Below, piece by piece: positions 1-8,524 of a DNA stretch of 22,488 nt (positions within the stretch are counted from its first letter, which is position 1; each line of letters opens with the position of its first letter). A program made the position numbers and the translations under genes. The stretch comes from a virus. The DNA is taken from the IMG/VR virus record IMGVR_UViG_3300021964_011795, positions 1 through 22,488 of that record; one strand, given 5' to 3'. The notes under the pieces were generated by a model. The model searched no databases. It was not told where the DNA came from and worked only from the letters and a program-made list of their open reading frames with translations.

Positions 1-348
<348 letters not shown>

Positions 349-373
349 TGTATTTTTATAAACCTAATGTGAC

Positions 374-1963
374 TTAACTGGCAATATATTGGAACGGTTT
401 TGAACCCGACAGTTTGAAATAGGCCAATCGCTGTTCACTGCCCCATAGAGAGTTGGTCACTGTGTAATCGTCTGAATTGCCTGTTGTGAATATCCGATCT
501 GTAGCATTGTTTTGGAACCAATTGACAACCTGGATAGGTGTCCAGTCAGGATGAATCTGCATCAGCAAAGCGGCCATTCCCGCAATTTGTGGAGAAGCCA
601 TGCTGGTTCCATTGATATTCATTTGCCAGAAACTGTTGTTCAAATAATACACTCTTCTAGAACCTGTGAAATTTGGTGCTGTATTGCTACAAGCACCTAT
701 TATGTTTGTTCCAGCGGCATAGATATTGATTGCGGCACCACCATCACTGTAACCGGCTTTTTCGTCCTGTGTTGTAGAAGGAGATTGATTACCTATTGCA
801 CCAACATTGAATCCAGGATTGGATCCCAGTCGAGGTGATGAACCTCTATGATAATAACCGTTTCCGGTATACAGTCCTGAATATGAAACATAATTGTTGT
901 AGTCATCGCCGTTTTCCACGTCCTGTTTCATTGAATTGTTGCCTGCCGCGATGCACACAATTATTCCTGCATCAGTTAATTGTTCAACTGATGTGTCCAC
1001 ACTGTTCATCACAATAGGTATTTGATAATAACCGCTACCGGCATTTCTTCCAGTGACTCCTTTTGAAACTAAATCTGCTCGTTCAGTCAATGTGTGAGGA
1101 GCATTATTATAAGGCGAATCTCCTCTGTATGAACCACCAGTTAATGTGGAATATACTTGAAGATTATTATCAACAATAGTGTTCGGAGACACGTTGGTGT
1201 TCAAATATAATGCATACCCCCAACTCATATTGACCACTGTGGGTCTTCCGTTTGTTTTTGCGTTGTGCCAACCCAATAGTGTATCAAACGCATCAGCAAT
1301 AGATAATTCATTTGTATCATTGTCAAATATAGTTTGTACATAGATGTCGGCATTTTTGGCCCAACCAAATGTTTTACCTGCCATTATAGATGCCACGTGT
1401 GTTCCGTGACCGTCAATATCTGTATAATGATTAGCAGGCATTGTTCCTGACACGCCAGATTCAGTAAACCAGTCGATCTGTTTTACTCTGGAAACTCCGT
1501 TCGCATCTTGGAATTCTGGATGATCTGCTTGTATGCCTGAATCCATTATCACAACATCAACTCCTGTACCGTCAAGAACATAGTTATAAGTTCCTCCGGG
1601 ATCATTGAGTGATGTGGAATAAATGTTGGTAGCAGAAGTGTGTCTCAACAAACCCCAATTCTGTTGTTCTCCTGCGGCATTGGAAGTTTTACTAAAATTT
1701 CCATCCTGTATTTTATCTGATGTAATGAATCCTAATCCTGCTTTTTCCACAGACATCACTCTGCTGTCATTTTTTAATGAGTCTGCTTCTGGGTCAGTTA
1801 GATCGTAGTGTGTTATTCTGTTATTGGTTGATCTTAATTTGATTACTGTGACTGCTCGATCCGGAATGTTTGCTATGGGAGAACCACTGGTGTCTGTTGT
1901 CAACTCAGTGTGCAACTGTTGCCAATCAACTCCTTTGTTTACTGTGACGATATATTCAGCCAT
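374..1963 (-). CDS. Subtilisin-like serine protease (peptidase S8)
   Basis: 529 residues with a complete S8 catalytic triad: Asp141 in VVIMDSGIQADHP, His186 in DIDGHGTHVASIMAG and Ser454 in NGTSMASPQIAGMAALL. The oxyanion Asn is N342 in IAAGNNS. Residues 1-80 (MAEYIVTVNKG... SRVMSVEK) resemble an I9-type inhibitor propeptide that would fold the enzyme and be cleaved off. There is no signal peptide, so secretion by the Sec route is unlikely. The gene lies between two fibre-like genes, starting 6 bases after the stop of the 1156-residue fibre gene, which suggests co-expression with virion parts. A tail-associated or assembly-related protease is a reasonable inference, but a role in host protein cleavage at lysis is also possible. 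The enzyme class is secure; the target is unknown. Confidence 0.93.
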   Translation of the reverse strand: MAEYIVTVNKGVDWQQLHTELTTDTSGSPIANIPDRAVTVIKLRSTNNRITHYDLTDPEADSLKNDSRVMSVEKAGLGFITSDKIQDGNFSKTSNAAGEQQNWGLLRHTSATNIYSTSLNDPGGTYNYVLDGTGVDVVIMDSGIQADHPEFQDANGVSRVKQIDWFTESGVSGTMPANHYTDIDGHGTHVASIMAGKTFGWAKNADIYVQTIFDNDTNELSIADAFDTLLGWHNAKTNGRPTVVNMSWGYALYLNTNVSPNTIVDNNLQVYSTLTGGSYRGDSPYNNAPHTLTERADLVSKGVTGRNAGSGYYQIPIVMNSVDTSVEQLTDAGIIVCIAAGNNSMKQDVENGDDYNNYVSYSGLYTGNGYYHRGSSPRLGSNPGFNVGAIGNQSPSTTQDEKAGYSDGGAAINIYAAGTNIIGACSNTAPNFTGSRRVYYLNNSFWQMNINGTSMASPQIAGMAALLMQIHPDWTPIQVVNWFQNNATDRIFTTGNSDDYTVTNSLWGSEQRLAYFKLSGSKPFQYIAS

Positions 1964-1969
1964 GGTTTA

Positions 1970-4900
1970 TTACGACACCACTGCTCTATCGGTGACCCTT
2001 CTCCAGTTGCTTCCATCGTAGAATGCCGGAACTGATCCGCCCGATTCATCTGTACAGAATACCATGGCACCTGTTGTCGCAACCAATGATGACAGTTGTG
2101 CCACTGTCCTGCTGTACAATGTCATAGGCGCAGTGTTTAAAGTTTCTTCTGATGGACTCAATGTTATTGTTGTTGGTGATGTTATTGTGTAACTGCCTGA
2201 TATTGAATCTGGTGGTGAAATAGTTGAAGCCACGATAGTTCCAGCAGTCAATGTGCCGGTCACTCTCACACCATCATTTATTACCACTTCTGTTGAATCC
2301 GAACTTGTAATTGTGTTTGTTACTAGACTAGGTGCTGTTAATTCTCCTGTTATTCTCACACCGTCGTTAATTAATATTTGCGATGAATCTGTTGATGATA
2401 TTGTTGAACCTTCCACAGTGATTCCTTCAATAACAACAGAACCACCCGAACTGGTCAATGTCAAATTCGCACTCGAAGGAGATGAAATAGTTGATCCTGT
2501 TATTGATAGGTCACCAATATCTCTGGCATCCACATAGGCCTTCGTAGCATATGATGTTAAATCAGGACCTGTGATAGTTAGGGTATCACCTGACACTGCT
2601 GTTGTAATATTAGTGCCGCCAGCAAATTTGAATGTTTCACCTGTGTTGACTGTGGTTCCTGTGGAATCGTCGCCAACGAATGTCATCTCTGAAATTACTG
2701 TGGCAAACGACAAGTTACCGGAACCATCAGTTTTTAAGAACTGTCCGGCTGTACCGTCCGCTGTTGGCAATGTGTAAGCACCATTTATTTCAACGGAATC
2801 ATTTAATTTAATTTTTCCTGTGCCGTTGGCAGAAAGAGTTAGATCTAAATTTGAATCTACAGTCTTGACTTCACCTGAGTGTAATTGTACTCCACCCAGG
2901 TAGTTTTTCCAGTTGGTGTTTTCGATATACACACCATATGGATTTGTCGCTATGGTTTGATCTTTTGCATAAAAAGAGTATTCATTCGTGATAGTGGCAG
3001 TGGCACCAACGTTGGTTTTCCTACTTCCTGCCGTGATGAAACCGTAGTGGTTGGTGATGGTTGTAGTACCATCGTTGATTCCAGCGTCCAGGTTGGTCAC
3101 CATGTCGCTGTAATCTGTTATTGTGATACTGCCCTGAGAAGAAGTATGTAAAAATCTTGTGATAGAACTTGTTCCTGTTGACTCTGTCAAAGTAGAATTT
3201 CCGGCCGCTGTGTTTCTAAATAAATTAGCCGCCTGCAGGGCACCGGGTCCACCTGTCAATAATCCAGATGTGGTACTTGTTACACTGCCTCCATCTAGAT
3301 CAGTTATTAATTCTGTTCTTAGACCTTTCCATTGGTTTTCTGATTTACTTCCTGGATCGGTGTTAGTTAAAAATACCCTGGCACCTATACTGTTGGCATT
3401 CATTCTTGGAATAGTTGATGCTGATAAATCAAAACTGTAAGTGTCTAACGAAGAAAGTCCATAATTGTATCTGTTGTATGTGTTAGGATCTGTATAAGCA
3501 GTGTCCCACCAATCAAACATTTTTATTCTGTTACCTTTTAAAATCAAATCACCAGTACCGTTGGAGTTCAACTGAATATCATCATTTGATGAACTAGGTG
3601 TAATCACTGTTCCGTCAACTTTCAAGTCTCCTATGTCGGCTGATGAACTTATGCCGGAACCGTCTATGGTCAACGTGTCGCCAGCCACCGTGGCAGTGAT
3701 ACCACCCGCTCCTTTTAAGTTCAATACGTTTCCGTTGGTGATTTCTATAGTGGAAGAAGTGGTGTCTCCAAATTTTATTGATGGTGTAAACACACTGCTT
3801 ACATCGGCAAATGCCAAAGTGCCCGAACCGTCAGTAACAAGCACTTGATTGCCTGTGCCATCACTAGATGGGAATGTGTATGCTTCGTTGAATTTTATGT
3901 TACCGGTGTCTGTTATCTCAAATCTTTTGGCAATTGTGTTTGATACTTTGGTGTCTATTCTGAATTGACTATCAGCATCGGCGGATGTTGCTTCCCAACC
4001 CAGTATACCAGTATTGACGAATTGTGTCGTACTGCCATCGTTGGTCCCATACGAGAAGGCATTCAGTTTACCTAATGAATCTCCAGTTTGAACAACAGTT
4101 TTAGAACTGTTCGTTCCTCTTGCTTTTCTTAGATTTATATCTGGTCCATCTGTGTCTGTGCTGACCTGTGTGATTCGTAATTGAGCAGTGTTTGTGGTTT
4201 CACCTAATATGTCTAATCTCACCTCAGGAGATGAATCGAAGTGACCAATACCTATCCTGTTGTTTGATACATCAACTTTCAATAAGTTTGATGATGCGAT
4301 GTTTTTGTCACTGCCAACATACATAACATTTTGTTCATCGCCCAGTGTGTCTACTCTCAATGGAGCGTTCACGTTCACGGCAGATGAATCTGCTGTTTCT
4401 ATGTCGGTGACTGTTAATTTTGAATTGATGTTCACAGTGCCCGTGCCGTTGGCCGACAGTTCTAAATTTGAATTTGATTGGGTCGTTGAAATCGTGTTGC
4501 CAGAAACTGTGACATCTGTGCTGTTTAGATAATTGGTCAAATCAGGTCCTGTGATTGTCAAAGATGGATTAGAAACATCGTTATCAACTGTCGCTGTGAT
4601 ACCTTGAGCTCCACTAAATGTAAACGTATTCGTGGTCACCGATATCGCCGTAGAAGTGTCGTCTCTGAAAGTGACGGATCCACCACCACCTGCACCCAAC
4701 GACACAAATGATAAATTGCCTGCTCCGTCTGTTTGAATAACTTGTCCTGCAGTACCATCTGAACCTGGAAAAGTAAATCCTGATATTCTGGTTGTGCCAT
4801 TCACTATCAATCCATCGTCGATCACTACCGAAGTGGAATCTCCCGAATAAATGGTGTTGACATCTAAAGTGTCTGCACTCACCCTGCCCGCGACATTGAT

Positions 4901-5440
4901 ACCGTTGCCGAACTGGATGTGTGTGGAATCACTGGATGAGATGAAATTTGTATCTATAGTGTTTGCGTTTAATGTTCCAGAAATTTCCAAGCCGTCGTTT
5001 ATGTGAATAGTACCAGAATCATCTGATGAAATTGTGTTTGTGATCAGATTGGATGCTGTGAAATTTCCAACCGATGTGACAGCACCATTGACCGTCAACG
5101 CACCTTCAATTCTTAAACTGCCTGTTCCTGACGGGTTAATTATCAGGTCCTCGTTTGATCTTGTGCCTTCTATGTGATTGTCTCTTATTCTAATATCACC
5201 TAAATTTACACTGCCTGTACCATTAGGAGAAAGTGTTATATCACCATTGGTTGTGTTGGTTGTTATTGTGTAATTCTGTACGTCTAAGTTGCCGGCCAGT
5301 TTGGGTGATGTGTCTTCTTCTAGTTCATTAGATGCATACAACTCTTGGAAGTTGCTGTTGACTTTCTGCATCGCAAGACGTAAATCATCACCTGTGCCGT
5401 CGTTTGCGTTAGTTCCTATGTTGATAATTTCTCTTGTCAT
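1970..5440 (-). CDS. Large modular phage fibre-like structural protein
   Basis: 1156 residues, almost entirely Thr/Ser/Asn/Gly-rich beta-type sequence. Residues 1-36 carry the INIGTNANDGTGDDLRLAM plus KVNSNFQELYA module shared with two neighbouring proteins. Three module families recur inside: an S-x-NGTG-x-V/L type (about residues 65-82, 97-112, 326-340, 622-636, 866-882), an ISSxDSxxIxINDGxxVxGxL type (137-160, 168-190, 198-220, 1014-1037, 1044-1067) and a TFPxxDGTxGQVLxTDGxGxLxFA type (223-247, 521-546, 888-913). The C-terminus (GAMVFCTDESGGSVPAFYDG then SNWRRVTDRAVVS) is a common end domain of phage fibres. Best read as a tail-fibre, baseplate or whisker-like protein. The ATG at 5440 follows the stop of the 85-residue gene by one base. 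No receptor-binding domain could be recognised with certainty. Confidence 0.85.
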   Translation of the reverse strand: MTREIINIGTNANDGTGDDLRLAMQKVNSNFQELYASNELEEDTSPKLAGNLDVQNYTITTNTTNGDITLSPNGTGSVNLGDIRIRDNHIEGTRSNEDLIINPSGTGSLRIEGALTVNGAVTSVGNFTASNLITNTISSDDSGTIHINDGLEISGTLNANTIDTNFISSSDSTHIQFGNGINVAGRVSADTLDVNTIYSGDSTSVVIDDGLIVNGTTRISGFTFPGSDGTAGQVIQTDGAGNLSFVSLGAGGGGSVTFRDDTSTAISVTTNTFTFSGAQGITATVDNDVSNPSLTITGPDLTNYLNSTDVTVSGNTISTTQSNSNLELSANGTGTVNINSKLTVTDIETADSSAVNVNAPLRVDTLGDEQNVMYVGSDKNIASSNLLKVDVSNNRIGIGHFDSSPEVRLDILGETTNTAQLRITQVSTDTDGPDINLRKARGTNSSKTVVQTGDSLGKLNAFSYGTNDGSTTQFVNTGILGWEATSADADSQFRIDTKVSNTIAKRFEITDTGNIKFNEAYTFPSSDGTGNQVLVTDGSGTLAFADVSSVFTPSIKFGDTTSSTIEITNGNVLNLKGAGGITATVAGDTLTIDGSGISSSADIGDLKVDGTVITPSSSNDDIQLNSNGTGDLILKGNRIKMFDWWDTAYTDPNTYNRYNYGLSSLDTYSFDLSASTIPRMNANSIGARVFLTNTDPGSKSENQWKGLRTELITDLDGGSVTSTTSGLLTGGPGALQAANLFRNTAAGNSTLTESTGTSSITRFLHTSSQGSITITDYSDMVTNLDAGINDGTTTITNHYGFITAGSRKTNVGATATITNEYSFYAKDQTIATNPYGVYIENTNWKNYLGGVQLHSGEVKTVDSNLDLTLSANGTGKIKLNDSVEINGAYTLPTADGTAGQFLKTDGSGNLSFATVISEMTFVGDDSTGTTVNTGETFKFAGGTNITTAVSGDTLTITGPDLTSYATKAYVDARDIGDLSITGSTISSPSSANLTLTSSGGSVVIEGITVEGSTISSTDSSQILINDGVRITGELTAPSLVTNTITSSDSTEVVINDGVRVTGTLTAGTIVASTISPPDSISGSYTITSPTTITLSPSEETLNTAPMTLYSRTVAQLSSLVATTGAMVFCTDESGGSVPAFYDGSNWRRVTDRAVVS

Positions 5441-5441
5441 T

Positions 5442-5699
5442 TTATATCGATTGTAATACTAATTTTTTCCATATGACCGTTGATCCATCATGGTTGGCAG
5501 TACACACATAAAGGTTTGTGGAATCATATGCAAGTTGCCCTGCAACATCTCCCTCAACACCAACAGCCGCTGGTGTTTTTGCTACAGATCTAGCAAACAG
5601 TTCCTCAAAATTGCTGTTCACTTTGGTGAAAGCAGTTCGCAGTGAATCACCTGTTGCTGGATTTCCTTGTGTTCCTGTGTCTATCGTTAATCTGGCCAT
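5442..5699 (-). CDS. Small fibre-related structural protein
   Basis: 85 residues starting MARLTIDTGTQ at 5699. A longer in-frame start at 5798 is rejected because its first 33 residues show no family match and run across the divergent promoter region. Residues 1-36 (LTIDTGTQGNPATGDSLRTA then FTKVNSNFEELFA) match the N-terminal module of the two large fibre-like proteins, and the C-terminal half (GDVAGQLAYDSTNLYVCTAN then HDGSTVIWKKL) is a compact module also seen in phage structural proteins. It looks like the module skeleton of a fibre without the long repeat shaft. It ends one base before the ATG of the 1156-residue gene, so the two are probably co-translated. A late-type box lies upstream at 5708-5720. 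It may be a minor virion protein or an adaptor; this is inference. Confidence 0.75.
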   Translation of the reverse strand: MARLTIDTGTQGNPATGDSLRTAFTKVNSNFEELFARSVAKTPAAVGVEGDVAGQLAYDSTNLYVCTANHDGSTVIWKKLVLQSI

Positions 5700-5707
5700 A
5701 TTATTTT

Positions 5708-5720
5708 TGTATGTATTTAT
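5708..5720 (-). promoter_or_regulatory. Late-type promoter box ATAAATACATACA
   Basis: ATAAATACATACA on the minus strand matches 12 of 13 bases of the ATAAATACACACA element found before the holin-like pair and the secreted peptide gene. It lies upstream of the 85-residue/1156-residue fibre operon and resembles the T4 late box followed by a CA-rich initial transcript. No -35 hexamer is evident, as expected for late promoters. Confidence 0.5.
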
Positions 5721-5739
5721 TAAATATCTATGAACCATT

Positions 5740-6036
5740 ATGTTCCTAGAAACACTGAAAACAATACGTTTGTACGAACGCCAAAGCAAACTTGGCATAT
5801 ATCACACATTCAAAAGAAAGAACACTGTGTACGTTTTTAAATGCGATTGTTGTGGAGTCACTTTTCTGAGACCCCGGGCAAAAGTTGACCCGATCAGGGC
5901 CACAAACGATTACAAACACGTGTGTTCCTTTTGTGATGCAAAGAAATATGCTCAATCAATAGGTGTCAAAATGCGTAAGATCTATAGAACAGATGCCAGT
6001 TCAACACACTCGATAGGTGACATACCAATCAAATAG
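5740..6036 (+). CDS. Small two-CxxC zinc-finger-like protein, unknown role
   Basis: 98 residues, one of only three plus-strand genes here. Cysteines C35 and C38 (KCDCCG, with a third at C37) and C62 and C65 (VCSFC) form two CxxC pairs spaced like a zinc ribbon or treble clef. Basic residues are frequent (KRK, RPR, KMRK), so nucleic-acid binding is plausible. No HNH, GIY-YIG or other nuclease motif is visible, so it is not called a homing endonuclease, although similar CxxC modules occur next to such enzymes. Its ATG at 5740 is divergent from the fibre operon and its stop is two bases from the stop of the convergent GNGES gene. Frame, compact fit and motif make it a real gene; function is unknown. 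Confidence 0.65.
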   Translation: MFLETLKTIRLYERQSKLGIYHTFKRKNTVYVFKCDCCGVTFLRPRAKVDPIRATNDYKHVCSFCDAKKYAQSIGVKMRKIYRTDASSTHSIGDIPIK

Positions 6037-6038
6037 TG

Positions 6039-6794
6039 TTAATTTTTCCAGACAACAGCATCAAGATGACCATCCACGATCCTTTGCAAATCCGCATAAA
6101 TTCCAAACTTTATGTTGCCGGGAGCATGGGCAAAATATTTTTTGAGAAGATTGTTTGATTCTATGTACTCTTTTCTGTTGATGTAATAGAAATCGGTGTT
6201 GGGAAATTTCCTAAATATCTGTGTGAGATGAAATAGCCATTCGTATTTGAGATATGTCTTCATGCTTTTTCTGTGATCGTAATTTGGACTGTTTTTATAA
6301 ACGTTGTTTTGTATGTTGCTCAATTCGTTGTCAGATAACTCCCATTGTCTAGCACCCAATATGTCAAATCCGATCATGACGACATGTCGAAATCCTCTCT
6401 CCGCCGCGTGTAGGACCGCTGAACACCCACTGCCCCTGTGATCACAGAAATCCTTGTGTTTGACTTTGCCTGTGTCTTTGTCGATGTTGGTCCACGATCT
6501 GTATATTTTTAATTTGTTTGGTACAATGTCCATGGGTTCGTCGTCAATGACATAATCCCATTTTGATATGTCATCTATGCCGATCAATTCTGTTCTGGAA
6601 GATATCTTATCCTGTTTCTTTGCTTCCACAAGCTCGTCATACATGGGTCCATTGACCGCCACTATTCTATCACACAGATCAGCATGATCCCTGTAGATGG
6701 CATTGCAACCATATATGAATCCTTTGCCTTTTATGTTGTTGATGGGATATATTAATCTACTCTCGCCATTGCCTATGACGTATGCGGTGTCCAT
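6039..6794 (-). CDS. GNGES-motif Rossmann-like transferase, paralogue 1
   Basis: 251 residues from the ATG at 6794, which overlaps the stop of the Fe-S carrier gene by one base (TAATG). The longer in-frame start at 6824 is rejected for that reason. The N-terminus AYVIGNGESRL, then YGCNAIYRDH, then VVMIGFDIL and NNVYKNSPNYD, are shared in order with the product of 15424-16053. The nucleotide-loop-like IGNG(E/P)S motif recalls DUF115/MptE-like and sialyltransferase-like glycosyltransferase folds, in which the loop binds a nucleotide sugar or nucleotide. That family placement is by motif only. Modification of surface sugars or of phage or host molecules is possible. The coupling to an Fe-S carrier may be simple packing. 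The existence of the protein is secure; the activity is inference. Confidence 0.7.
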   Translation of the reverse strand: MDTAYVIGNGESRLIYPINNIKGKGFIYGCNAIYRDHADLCDRIVAVNGPMYDELVEAKKQDKISSRTELIGIDDISKWDYVIDDEPMDIVPNKLKIYRSWTNIDKDTGKVKHKDFCDHRGSGCSAVLHAAERGFRHVVMIGFDILGARQWELSDNELSNIQNNVYKNSPNYDHRKSMKTYLKYEWLFHLTQIFRKFPNTDFYYINRKEYIESNNLLKKYFAHAPGNIKFGIYADLQRIVDGHLDAVVWKN

Positions 6795-7129
6795 TAGAAT
6801 CCAAATGATTCCCCACAGCCACAACCGGCCGATGCATTGGGATTGCTGATCTCAAACTGAGAACCAAACACTTCTTCTTTCCAATCAATGGTCGTGCCTA
6901 TCACATACATCATACTGGTTGAATCAACACCGAACTTTCCGTTCTCCCAGGTTATGATATGGTCTTCGGGATCAACATCCTCGGCCGTGTCGAAAAATCC
7001 CCATTCGTACTTGAATCCTGCACAACCACCACCCATCACACTCAGTCGCACAGCATACTTGTCTGGGTTTTTGTCCAACAACTTTTGCATCTGTGCCTTC
7101 GCAGTATCCGTTAAAATAAATGGTTCCAT
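6794..7129 (-). CDS. A-type Fe-S cluster carrier (HesB/IscA/ErpA-like)
   Basis: 111 residues, the normal length for the family. The three cluster-binding cysteines are present: C36 in MGGGCAGFKYEWGF, and C103 and C105 in the AGCGCGESFGF tail. These proteins receive iron-sulfur clusters and hand them to target enzymes in the cytosol. HesB-like genes occur in marine T4-like phages, where they are thought to support phage or host Fe-S enzymes during infection. It starts 8 bases after the stop of the 94-residue gene and its stop overlaps the GNGES gene start, so it sits inside one operon. All key residues are intact, so activity is likely. Whether it is the IscA or ErpA type cannot be told from sequence alone. 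Confidence 0.95.
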   Translation of the reverse strand: MEPFILTDTAKAQMQKLLDKNPDKYAVRLSVMGGGCAGFKYEWGFFDTAEDVDPEDHIITWENGKFGVDSTSMMYVIGTTIDWKEEVFGSQFEISNPNASAGCGCGESFGF

Positions 7130-7137
7130 GCTAGTAA

Positions 7138-7422
7138 TTATCCTTTTTGTTCGGACATGACTTTGATATTTTCAAACCAAAAACGCACGGCATCTCTTTT
7201 GTGTGTGAAAGACATGAATGCTTCTTGAGACTCATAGTTCCAATCATGAAAGGTATGACCATGTTCACTGCCTTCGCGGATATTGATGGGTTCGAAGAAC
7301 CATCCCCACTTGCCCTTACAATTTTTTTCACACCAATTCATGCATTCTCCCGGAACACCGTTGTCATTGATGGAGATATGATATCGGAAACGTCCTAGGT
7401 AGTGTCCTTTATTTTTCTTCAT
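7138..7422 (-). CDS. Small conserved-looking protein of unknown function
   Basis: 94 residues from the ATG at 7422. An in-frame TTG at 7440 would add six residues but lies within a 20-base palindrome and is less likely. The protein is rich in aromatic residues and Cys/Trp: CMNWCEKNCKGKWGWFFEP near residues 27-45, and RDAVRFWFEN close to the C-terminus. There is no signal peptide or membrane segment. The KWGWFF-type core suggests a compact beta-rich fold as in several small phage proteins, but no family is recognised. It lies between the UvdE-type gene (27 bases away) and the Fe-S carrier (8 bases). The three C residues in CxxxWCxxxC spacing could bind a metal, which is speculation. Confidence 0.6.
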   Translation of the reverse strand: MKKNKGHYLGRFRYHISINDNGVPGECMNWCEKNCKGKWGWFFEPINIREGSEHGHTFHDWNYESQEAFMSFTHKRDAVRFWFENIKVMSEQKG

Positions 7423-7426
7423 AACA

Positions 7427-7446
7427 ATATTATTGTACAATAATAT
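7427..7446. promoter_or_regulatory. Perfect 20-base palindrome before a start codon
   Basis: ATATTATTGTACAATAATAT reads the same on both strands (centre between 7436 and 7437). It fills most of the 27-base gap between the UvdE stop codon (7450-7452) and the ATG at 7422 and ends four bases before that ATG. As DNA it could be a dimeric repressor site; as RNA a fully paired hairpin (ten base pairs less the loop) would mask the translation start. A terminator is unlikely because there is no T-run after it. Confidence 0.55.
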
Positions 7447-7449
7447 CTG

Positions 7450-8490
7450 TTATTGTTCAATACCCATTGATTGGTTATATAATTGTTCAGCGGCCATGTT
7501 CTTGCCCTTGGCCTCGGTCTGTATGTCAAAGTTTTCTGAAAATGACAATGCCCAATCATTTACCTTACGATTTGGTAATAGGTCCGAGTGTGCCCGCAGT
7601 TTCTGTTTCTTGCAACCACGTTCCAACAACATCTTGATATCATGCATCTCGGTATGTGTTTTTTCTCCCAACTCAGCAGGAGCCAGTGCCTCGTCTCTGG
7701 AATACGAGTAGTGCATAGTGGGTCTCACACCACGCCATGAGTCTATCACCCTTTTGACCCTGTCGTCAGTGGGTTCTATGTATTCTTCGTCCCTGATCCA
7801 ATGATGATGTATGTCCATGACAAGTGCAATGTGTTTTTCCAGTTCCAGGCTCTTTTCCAGTCCATGACCCATCTCGTCATTCTCTATAGTGATCAAATTC
7901 CTTGCTTCCGGTGACAGTCTGGGCAATACTTTTATGATGCCTTCTGGACCTTCCCTGCCGGAGATATGCACATTGATCTTACAACCGTCGTGCCATGTTT
8001 TGCCATAGCCCATCCAACGTGCCATGTCCACGTGATATTCAAATTCCAATATGCTCCTCTCAACTATGTCAGGAGTGGTGCTGGCCAGCACACAGAACTG
8101 TCCTGGATGGAATGAAATTTTAACATCGTGTTTCCTTGCGGCCTCGCCCACGGGTGCAAATATTTTAGCACAATGATCTTGTATTTCTTTTCGTTGCCAC
8201 CAGTCAATCCAATTGGCTTCCGTGTATCCTTGTAACATTTCACTACCAAGCCTGACCATCCTACGTTCTGATGGTAGCGTGCCAACACGTTCCACCATCC
8301 TCTTGGCCGCGGCCGCATTGTGGTTCATGATATCCCATTGTCGTTGTTCGGCTTCGTCCTTGTGTTCTCGTAACCAACGCATGGTCGTACTTCTACCATT
8401 GAGATCACGATCCTTGGCATTCACTTTCATGCCACCAAATTCTGATTTGTCGTTGAGCCATTTGCAACAGAAACCTATACGCTTGATCAT
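7450..8490 (-). CDS. uvsE: UV damage endonuclease, UvdE/UVDE family
   Basis: 346 residues matching the TIM-barrel UV-damage endonuclease family, which nicks DNA 5' of UV photoproducts and starts an alternative excision repair. Visible signatures: N-terminal strand MIKRIGFCCKWLN, FHPGQFCVL (His128, Gln131), INVHISG (about 172-178), TIENDEMGHG with the metal-ligand Glu203, and VMDIHHHWI with its histidine cluster. These histidines and acids form the metal centre in the family. It is slightly longer than the usual roughly 300 residues, with an extra charged C-terminus. The gene has its own perfect-consensus promoter at 8497-8524, whose predicted start falls on the ATG itself, suggesting a leaderless message. 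Repair of sunlight damage in a surface-water phage is the obvious role. Family call is secure; substrate range is inferred. Confidence 0.92.
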   Translation of the reverse strand: MIKRIGFCCKWLNDKSEFGGMKVNAKDRDLNGRSTTMRWLREHKDEAEQRQWDIMNHNAAAAKRMVERVGTLPSERRMVRLGSEMLQGYTEANWIDWWQRKEIQDHCAKIFAPVGEAARKHDVKISFHPGQFCVLASTTPDIVERSILEFEYHVDMARWMGYGKTWHDGCKINVHISGREGPEGIIKVLPRLSPEARNLITIENDEMGHGLEKSLELEKHIALVMDIHHHWIRDEEYIEPTDDRVKRVIDSWRGVRPTMHYSYSRDEALAPAELGEKTHTEMHDIKMLLERGCKKQKLRAHSDLLPNRKVNDWALSFSENFDIQTEAKGKNMAAEQLYNQSMGIEQ

Positions 8491-8496
8491 ATGTTT

Positions 8497-8524
8497 ATTA
8501 TAGCATAGTGTTGTTATATGTCAA
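8497..8524 (-). promoter_or_regulatory. Perfect-consensus sigma70-type promoter for uvsE
   Basis: TTGACA (8519-8524) and TATAAT (8497-8502), minus strand, are separated by 16 bases, with TGC just before the -10 (extended -10). The -35 overlaps the stop codon of the helicase gene. The -10 ends six bases before the ATG at 8490, so the expected start point is at or next to the start codon. Confidence 0.85.

Noticed and set aside
512-838. Plus-strand open frames inside the subtilase and fibre genes (also 15-377, 2253-2537, 3159-3440 and others)
   Set aside because: They lie opposite well-supported coding sequence, show no motif or ribosome site, and reflect the codon use of the minus-strand genes.
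1970-5440. Repeats in the fibre gene as a CRISPR array or tandem DNA repeat
   Set aside because: The repetition is at protein level with varied DNA sequence and spacing; there are no identical direct repeats with uniform spacers.
7285-7300. GGTTCGA-like tRNA T-loop sequence on the plus strand
   Set aside because: It lies inside the 94-residue gene and has no matching acceptor, D or anticodon arms around it.
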